Assembly: GCF_002104475.1 (NCBI RefSeq)
Contig: NZ_NBOF01000002.1
Span: 992,001-1,056,000 of the forward strand
DNA length: 64,000 bases
Direction: 5' to 3'
Source of the DNA: Cognaticolwellia mytili
GTDB taxonomy: Bacteria; Pseudomonadota; Gammaproteobacteria; Enterobacterales; Alteromonadaceae
Below are positions 58,936 through 64,000 of the stretch, piece by piece. The notes under the pieces are model-generated. The model was not told the DNA's origin. It made no database searches and worked only from the letters and a program-made list of their open reading frames with translations. The translations under genes were made by a program, and so were the position numbers. Within the stretch, counting starts at the first letter, position 1, and every line of letters starts with the position of its first letter.

Positions 58936-59306
58936 TTAATAAACTGCTGAATAAACAATATAAATACCAAATACAAATGAAAGCACGCCAGAAAAATGAA
59001 ATATTGAGCGAAACTTTGTAGCCGACCATAAAGTAAAACTACGATGCTTCTGTACGCCAAGAAAAACGAGTCGGATTGAAGTAAATAACATCAAATAACC
59101 AAGTACAGTGTTAATTATCACTGCACTAGTTGACCGTGCATAGTAAATAAAAATCAAACCAAAGATTAACCGGCTTAAGATCTCAAAAACATGAAATATG
59201 ATTGATTGTTAAATTTAATAATAGCCGCTGAAAATTCACCCGGATTTTTCATCATTTGCAGGCTTAATAACACCATTATCAAGCCAAAAAGAATTAACAA
59301 CCACAT
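58936..59306 (-). pseudogene. Small membrane protein gene broken by one missing base
   Basis: From the ATG at 59306 the frame encodes MWLLILFGLIMVLLSLQMM and continues through SAAIIKFNNQSYF, then stops after 43 residues. In the next frame the protein continues (HVFEILSRLIFGLIFIYYA) to the stop at 58936, with three more hydrophobic helices. One additional C near 59193 (TTC-CAT instead of TTCAT) would join both parts to a protein of about 123 residues with four membrane segments. It is either a recent pseudogene or an assembly error. Confidence 0.7.
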
Positions 59307-59312
59307 AGTTTT

Positions 59313-60137
59313 TTATTCTTCTGCCATCCAAAAGAATGTCACAGCTAAACGTTTATCTCTTTTTTCTTTGCCAAAATAACCACTAGCGCTGTGCGCAATA
59401 TTACCTTTAAATAAAATTAAACGATTGAACTTGTTTTCTATTGCGACATCTTCATACCATGCACTTGTTGGTAAACTTTCTGTATTTAGTGCATCAACTA
59501 AGTTCAAATATGGTGCATTTACCACATTGCCACCGGCCGCACCGTTGTTATATTTGAGACGATAAAAACTAGTACCTGAGTTTGGTTCAGGGTTTTGACT
59601 AAGATATAGTACCGCACCATAGCGGCACAGCTTTCTATTATCGACATGCGGCCTTGCAGCACCTTCATCTTCTCCGACTAAAATAGCAGTATTACTATCA
59701 ACAACAACATTATCTGATTCTGCAACCCAAAATGAAGATTCCTTTACTTGTTGTTTAGCCCAATTCTCTACAAGTTTAAGATCCCCTTTACTTAAAGCAT
59801 TTTTTGAACGCATTCCTGGCCATAACTCGGCTGTATATGGAGAGCCCAATTTCCATTTTTTCTTGTTGTAGCATCTATTTGCGAGCTCAATCGCTTTTTT
59901 TTGTGGAAAGAAATCATCCTGTAGCCAGTAATTTACGCCCAACTCAGGCTTTTCATATGGCAGCGTTGGTGAGTTATACGGTATTGTTGCTAATTCGATA
60001 CCCTCTTCATATTTATCAAACATATTTATTGCTTCTACATCCTTGCTTTTATCTACAGTATAATCTATTGAATTAAAATTACCGTGTATAGTAACTACCT
60101 TTTGGCGACACGCCAAACAAACGCTGACGGCTTGCAT
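59313..60137 (-). CDS. DUF6445 family protein (2-oxoglutarate oxygenase-like)
   Basis: The protein has a region like the Fe(II)/2-oxoglutarate oxygenase jelly roll: PHVDNRKLCRYGAVLYLS with an HxD-type motif, NSGTSFYRLKYN, and the distal NIAHSASGYFGKEKRDKRL with His and Arg. This matches DUF6445, whose substrates are unknown. The first 38 residues of the frame look atypical, and the Met at 60023 (MFDKYEEGIE) may be the real start; the region before it contains a hairpin TTTGGCG-TGT-CGCCAAA (about 60099-60117). The frameshifted membrane gene follows directly. Confidence 0.7.
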   Translation of the reverse strand: MQAVSVCLACRQKVVTIHGNFNSIDYTVDKSKDVEAINMFDKYEEGIELATIPYNSPTLPYEKPELGVNYWLQDDFFPQKKAIELANRCYNKKKWKLGSPYTAELWPGMRSKNALSKGDLKLVENWAKQQVKESSFWVAESDNVVVDSNTAILVGEDEGAARPHVDNRKLCRYGAVLYLSQNPEPNSGTSFYRLKYNNGAAGGNVVNAPYLNLVDALNTESLPTSAWYEDVAIENKFNRLILFKGNIAHSASGYFGKEKRDKRLAVTFFWMAEE

Positions 60138-60536
60138 ATCGTCTTGAGAATAATTCTTAATGGCAAGCGGTGTTCACTACTTTCCAACACTCAACTATCA
60201 TAAACTGACAGAATACTCCTCACACTTTAATACTCACAACAAGATCTCCCTCGGCGTCTGTAATATAAGGTACACACTTTAATAAAAAGTGGAGTAACCT
60301 AACACACTTAGCTCCCGCTGCAGTAAACGAGTACCATCGTCATAATCATTTTTTTAAAGTATCAATACCGATATGGCTTCCTATCAAAACATTAAGCTTG
60401 ATTAAAAACAATAGCTAAGCGGCTGAGGAATTAGACCTGCTTAAATACATAAGTTTCAATAACCCGAGATATTAAACAAAAACCAAATAAACTCCGAAGA
60501 TACTCAGCTTTAGGGTAAAATATACAATTACGCTAT
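60138..60536. other. Intergenic stretch without recognised features
   Basis: About 400 bases between divergent genes. A short repeated phrase CACACTTTAATA occurs twice (near 60221 and 60272). I find no RNA gene, terminator or open frame of note. Confidence 0.4.
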
Positions 60537-60851
60537 TTGATGATGTACATGGCCATTAATATTAAAGATGAACCAAAAACGAAAATTACCTGCTCAACTT
60601 GTCAGGCAAACTGCTGTCGATTAGAAGTAATGATTATTTCAGACACCGGCGTGCCCGAGCAACACATTGAATTCGATGAATGGGGTGGCGAAACTATGCG
60701 GCGTTTAGATGATGGTTGGTGTTCAGCATTAGATCGTGAAACTTATATGTGCACCATTTATGAAAATCGCCCATGGAATTGTCGAGAGTTCGAAATGGGC
60801 TCGTATGAATGTATTACTGAAAGAGCAATACCGATCGTTATATTAGGCTAA
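60537..60851 (+). CDS. YkgJ-family cysteine-cluster protein (zinc/iron chelating)
   Basis: A 104-residue protein whose cysteines follow the CxxC...CC pattern of the YkgJ family: CSTCQANCCRLE near the N terminus, GWCSALDRETYMCTIYENRP in the middle and NCREFEMGSYEC towards the end. The family binds a metal or an iron-sulfur cluster; function is unknown. The start may be at either of several closely spaced ATGs (60540, 60543 or 60549 region). Confidence 0.85.
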   Translation: MMMYMAINIKDEPKTKITCSTCQANCCRLEVMIISDTGVPEQHIEFDEWGGETMRRLDDGWCSALDRETYMCTIYENRPWNCREFEMGSYECITERAIPIVILG

Positions 60852-60889
60852 TTACCTTAGTGTAAACATCAACTTTTCAAGGAAGGAAA

Positions 60890-61540
60890 ATTCGCATCAA
60901 GCTACTTATCACGCTATTTCTACTTTACTCTTCAGTTAGCTTTGCAGGCGAAGTATTCGACAAGTTTCCACAAGAAATACATATTCATGAAAAATATGTA
61001 TTTTATTCTCACGGCCGAATTGTTGAAGGTGTAAGCCCTACGCCTATTCATCCGCGCTGGGGGAAATATGAATTCCCAAAGGTAAAAGCCGCACTGGCAG
61101 ACAGCAACTACAATTTAATTGCTTATCATCGCCCGATAAACACCAATCCTAAAACGTTCGCAATTAAGTTAGCCAATGATGTTAATCGTTTAATAAATAA
61201 AGGCGTAAAGCCAGAAAACATTAGCTTAGTTGGCTTCTCTCGAGGCGGTGAAATAACCATAATGGCATCGAATCATTTGAAATCACAAAAGATAAAAGTT
61301 GCGTTATTAGCAAGCTGCCCAAGCTTTATGAAGAACAATAATAATTTTGAAGTCTATGGTGATGTCTATTCAATTTACGAAACGTCGGACATGGTAGGTT
61401 CGTGCCAATTCTTAAAAGACCAAAGTAAAGCTATTGCTTCTTTTAGTGAAATTTCAATTAGTACAGGAAAAGAACACGGCGCTTTTTATAGGCCAATGCC
61501 TGAATGGATAAAACCTTTAAAAACATGGCTTAAGCGTTAA
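60890..61540 (+). CDS. Secreted alpha/beta hydrolase-like protein with a non-standard start codon
   Basis: The frame ending at 61540 is open from 60866 and encodes a perfect signal peptide (KLLITLFLLYSSVSFA) and then an alpha/beta hydrolase fold with the nucleophile elbow GFSRGGE, an oxyanion-like HGRIVEG and a late GKEHGAFYRP with the likely catalytic His. There is no ATG, GTG or TTG in frame before 61262. AAGGAAGG (60879-60886) precedes ATT at 60890 and ATC at 60896, either of which could initiate; ATC would give the usual M-K-L-L-type start and a 214-residue protein. Starting at 61262 would cut off the nucleophile. Confidence 0.7.
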   Translation: MRIKLLITLFLLYSSVSFAGEVFDKFPQEIHIHEKYVFYSHGRIVEGVSPTPIHPRWGKYEFPKVKAALADSNYNLIAYHRPINTNPKTFAIKLANDVNRLINKGVKPENISLVGFSRGGEITIMASNHLKSQKIKVALLASCPSFMKNNNNFEVYGDVYSIYETSDMVGSCQFLKDQSKAIASFSEISISTGKEHGAFYRPMPEWIKPLKTWLKR

Positions 61541-61630
61541 GACAAGCTTATTTTTTTACTTAACCTAAACTCTGGATAATGAGTGATTGATACTCAAGTA
61601 AATCAAAAGCTTAGATGGCAAAGTAAATGC

Positions 61631-61785
61631 TATAGCAAGGTGAACATCACTAATAGACACCATCAATGCTTCATTTGATGCCAGTTTCAAGGCAAAACGC
61701 TTATGAATAGCACGCTATTTATCGACGTTTTAACGTAGCAAATGGATTAAAAGGGAGGATTGAGCAAGTGCTGCTTATCCAGAGT
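61631..61785. repeat. Degenerate dispersed repeat, copy 2
   Basis: Shares ATAGCAAG, GGCAAAACG, ACGTTTT-like and GAGCAAGTGCTGCTTATCCAGA blocks with 32988-33115. The right end runs into the last codons of the formyltransferase gene. No inverted ends or target duplication are visible. Confidence 0.5.
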
Positions 61786-62599
61786 TCAGATTACTTATGC
61801 TATTTTGCGATATTAGGGTGTTGAGTAAGCTTATGATTTCATGTGATTGATACAAATCGCCATATCGCGTCACAAAATCAGTAACTTGTTCAGCGTTCGG
61901 AAATGAATAATAATGACCACCTTGACTTTGTTCGGTCGCATCTAAAATACAACCATCACTTAAATTATTTATCGCTTGCTCGATGAGCCGACAGCCGCCA
62001 ACATATAAAGAAAGTACATGCCATAAATAAGACTTTTCCGACTGCACGTTGATAGTAGCAGTAGCAATAACGCCGCCCGTATCTATTGTGCTATCAGTAA
62101 TAGTATGTAATGTTGCGGTCAATTTTTTCTCATCATTCAACAGCGCCCAAAATGTAGCCATAACACCACGATAAGCCGGCAATGCTCCAGAATGCAAATT
62201 GATAACACCATGCTTAACCAAGTCAATGATCGGTTTTTTTAGTATCACGCCATAACGAATTGAAATAATAACATCAGGTGACGATGAACGAATTTTATCA
62301 ACACCTACCGGGCTATTTATATCATTAAGAACTTCAATAGCGAGGTTATGCTCAGTCGCTATTTCTGAAAAGTTTTTAAAGCCACCATCACCGCTATTTT
62401 TTGACTTTTCACTGAGCATTTGAAAAACGCTTTGTTGCTCAAATATAGCCAAATGTTGTAAAACTTCTGAACGAATAGCGCTTCCTCCCACTTTACTTGA
62501 TAAGAACACCGAAACTTTATGTAAGCTTAGTGTTGGCAGCAATAAATTTAGCGCCAAGTTACTAGCAATATCATTATTTAGCAGTAGAACAATATTCAC
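61775..62599 (-). CDS. Formyltransferase-family protein
   Basis: A 274-residue protein with the formyl-transferase N-terminal fold of methionyl-tRNA formyltransferase and PurN: catalytic set N-x-H in INLHSGALPAYRGVMATFW and Asp in DSTIDTGGV. The C-terminal anticodon-type domain of Fmt is missing, so it is not the housekeeping Fmt; it may formylate a sugar or amine. The last bases overlap a degenerate repeat (61631-61785). The GFA gene lies 28 bases upstream on the same strand. Confidence 0.78.
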   Translation of the reverse strand: MNIVLLLNNDIASNLALNLLLPTLSLHKVSVFLSSKVGGSAIRSEVLQHLAIFEQQSVFQMLSEKSKNSGDGGFKNFSEIATEHNLAIEVLNDINSPVGVDKIRSSSPDVIISIRYGVILKKPIIDLVKHGVINLHSGALPAYRGVMATFWALLNDEKKLTATLHTITDSTIDTGGVIATATINVQSEKSYLWHVLSLYVGGCRLIEQAINNLSDGCILDATEQSQGGHYYSFPNAEQVTDFVTRYGDLYQSHEIISLLNTLISQNSISNLNSG

Positions 62600-62627
62600 A
62601 CTAATTTATTCCTGTTTATATTCTTTT

Positions 62628-63056
62628 TTACTTCAACCGACTCGGCTCAAACGTTGAATAACGTGGTAAATCAGCATTCAAGTTTTCCCAATTCGCTTTC
62701 GAGTCGACAAAATTATGCGACATCGGACGTTCGATTAAGTCAGAGTCAAAAATACCTAAACGCACTCTTACCCGTGATTTATCTTGTGCATTACTACTAT
62801 AAACAGGGCTGCCACAGTTTTTACAAAAATGTCGAGTTCTGCCCGGCTTAAACGAAAAAGTGCTTAATAGCCCTTTGCCTTTTTCAACAACAAAATCTTC
62901 GCTATTAACAAAGCCATTAGTAGCATACGCCGTACCTGAATTTTTTCGGCAAAGTGAACAATGGCAATGAATAATATCGCTTATTTCCCCCTTAACCTGA
63001 ATAACTACGCCGCCACACAAACACTTTCCTGAATACATTTTATCTCGTCCATTCAT
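62628..63056 (-). CDS. GFA-family (glutathione-dependent formaldehyde-activating-like) zinc protein
   Basis: A 142-residue protein with the zinc-binding cysteines of the GFA/CENP-V family: KCLCGGVVIQV, CHCSLCRKNSGTAYATNGF and HFCKNCGSPVYS. Despite the family name most members have no proven formaldehyde activity. It is in one direction with the formyltransferase-like gene and a GNAT gene, with short gaps. Confidence 0.9.
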   Translation of the reverse strand: MNGRDKMYSGKCLCGGVVIQVKGEISDIIHCHCSLCRKNSGTAYATNGFVNSEDFVVEKGKGLLSTFSFKPGRTRHFCKNCGSPVYSSNAQDKSRVRVRLGIFDSDLIERPMSHNFVDSKANWENLNADLPRYSTFEPSRLK

Positions 63057-63065
63057 AATAATTTA

Positions 63066-63482
63066 TTAAGTTAGCTGCTTAACCATATAATACTTACAGC
63101 CTGTTTTCGGATAGCCTTGCTGTGTCCACTGTACTTGATAGCCATGTTTTTGATAAAACGGCATAGCTTGAAAATTTAACGTATCTAACAAGGCTTTATT
63201 GCAACCTCGAGCTTGCGCCGCCAATTCTATTTTACCGAGTAGTTGGCTACCCACTTTTTGACCTCTTAAGGTTTCAGAAACCCACAAAGTGTTTATCATC
63301 AGCCAATCACCAAAAGTGCGCCCTGCAGCGCCGGCAATAATCTCACCATTTTCATCACTTAACTTCACTGCAATGGCTTTACGTTCGCTGACTTCCCAAC
63401 GAGCCCAATTGAACTCAGCAATTTTTTCATCTAAAAATGAGACAAGTTCAGCACTTGGTTCGTCTATAATTTCAATATTCAT
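63066..63482 (-). CDS. GNAT-family N-acetyltransferase
   Basis: A 138-residue protein with the acetyl-CoA-binding motif of GNAT enzymes (LRGQKVGSQLLGKIE, the R/Q-x-x-G-x-G/A pattern) and the following LLDTLNFQAMPFYQKHGYQV block. The substrate is not known. It ends 9 bases before the GFA gene, so these two are probably one transcript. Confidence 0.88.
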   Translation of the reverse strand: MNIEIIDEPSAELVSFLDEKIAEFNWARWEVSERKAIAVKLSDENGEIIAGAAGRTFGDWLMINTLWVSETLRGQKVGSQLLGKIELAAQARGCNKALLDTLNFQAMPFYQKHGYQVQWTQQGYPKTGCKYYMVKQLT

Positions 63483-63531
63483 CTTGGTAAATTTTTTCTC
63501 TACGATTAATTTTTTATTGCCAATAAACCAC

Positions 63532-64000
63532 TTATAAACTATTCAATAACATCAACTCTTTTGGGTGAGGTTTCATATAGTAAGAATCCATAATGTACTC
63601 ATTCGGGAAACGTCGAAAATGATGGCGTAATAACGTTATAGGAACAATAAGTGGCAGTAAGCCATCACTATATTGAGTAATAATCTCAACCAACTCAGCT
63701 TTATCATCGGCACTAATAAAGTTTTTTAGATAGCCTTGCAAGTGTTGAAGTGTATTAACGTGATTTTTTCGGCTCGCTCTAGTTTTTAACATTACCATCA
63801 TTGCGCTTAGGTAATGCTCTAATACTTCATCGCTCTCTAATTTGTGCGCATCGGCAAGCCAACGCCCAAGCTCTTTTGCTAAATTTTGGTTATGGCTCAT
63901 GTAGATGTATTTATGCTGTGCATGAAATTGCGTTAACGCTTGCATTGAAAAAGGCTGAGCAACCATTTTTTGCCAACGTGCATAGATAAACACCCGTTGA
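63532..64000 (-). CDS. DUF1722 (YbgA-like) domain protein, likely DUF523-DUF1722 fusion, cut by the window edge
   Basis: The visible part is a DUF1722 domain: ALTQFHAQHKYIYMSHNQN, then YLKNFISADDK and the C-terminal PLIVPITLLRHHFRRFPNEY and PHPKELMLLN. In many gammaproteobacteria this domain follows DUF523, and the join reads like RVFIYARWQKM, as here (residues QR precede VFIYARW). The frame is open to the edge, so a GTG at 63993 is not the real start; the N-terminal part lies outside the window. Function unknown; YbgA is linked to photolyase operons in some bacteria. Confidence 0.8.
   Translation of the reverse strand, partial: QRVFIYARWQKMVAQPFSMQALTQFHAQHKYIYMSHNQNLAKELGRWLADAHKLESDEVLEHYLSAMMVMLKTRASRKNHVNTLQHLQGYLKNFISADDKAELVEIITQYSDGLLPLIVPITLLRHHFRRFPNEYIMDSYYMKPHPKELMLLNSL

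Noticed and set aside
61631-61740. Short frame ending in FQGKTLMNSTLFIDVLT as a transposase remnant
   Set aside because: The stretch is too short and interrupted by a stop just upstream; no transposase motif can be named, so it is only reported as a degenerate repeat.

Overview
The window looks like a piece of the chromosome of a marine gammaproteobacterium of the order Alteromonadales, most likely Colwelliaceae (Colwellia/Thalassotalea type). The basis is AT-rich DNA, FabY-type ketoacyl synthase, DUF2956 and DUF2726 proteins, the mtnN / CobD-like / rhodanese / TRIC order, and the general resemblance of the housekeeping proteins. This placement is inference from protein resemblance, not from a search. 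I see no rRNA, tRNA, CRISPR array, intact insertion sequence or prophage.

Layout. 1-6.4 kb: the end of a periplasmic solute-binding protein, a diguanylate cyclase, and fabY divergent from a GlxA-type regulator. 6.4-12.4 kb: an ArsR-family regulator of the persulfide-sensing YgaV/BigR/SqrR type, divergent from an envelope operon (RND/MmpL permease, LolA-like periplasmic protein, outer-membrane barrel), followed by a haem-binding DUF3365 protein. 12.6-19.4 kb: small housekeeping and unknown genes (DUF2956, all-alpha dUTPase, DUF2726, mtnN, CobD-like, rhodanese, TRIC channel, RraB-like, a lipoprotein pair). 19.5-27.4 kb: a complete nosRZDFYL operon for nitrous oxide reduction, all on the minus strand. 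27.8-31.7 kb: tyrS, an M23 endopeptidase and anmK. 33-35.5 kb: a small membrane protein, norF- and norE-like genes and an alternative oxidase. 35.7-53 kb: deoC, a MocR-type regulator, ssb, a thioesterase, two-oxoglutarate oxygenase, pssA, a chemotaxis receptor, fadH, a GreA-like protein, a YajR-like transporter, uvrA and a two-gene spermidine-synthase-like pair. 53-64 kb: rluF, pirin, flavin reductase, a tiny lipoprotein, DUF3291, a two-component system, a frameshifted membrane gene, and assorted enzymes, ending inside a DUF523/DUF1722 gene.

How the parts may work together. The nos operon, the NorE/NorF-like pair and the alternative oxidase suggest a cell that respires nitrogen oxides and keeps an NO-tolerant quinol oxidase. 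Three Crp/Fnr-like dyads (before nosR, between nosZ and nosD, before norE) could tie these loci together; two of them share the same 13-base core. The YgaV-type repressor sits opposite the RND operon, and two perfect inverted repeats overlap the likely promoter of that operon, which suggests sulfide- or redox-controlled envelope export.

Points that ordinary gene calling would miss: a 59-residue lipoprotein (55680-55859), a complete alpha/beta hydrolase with no ATG, GTG or TTG start (from about 60890), a small membrane gene broken by one missing base (58936-59306), two genes cut by the window edges, and a degenerate intergenic repeat present twice.
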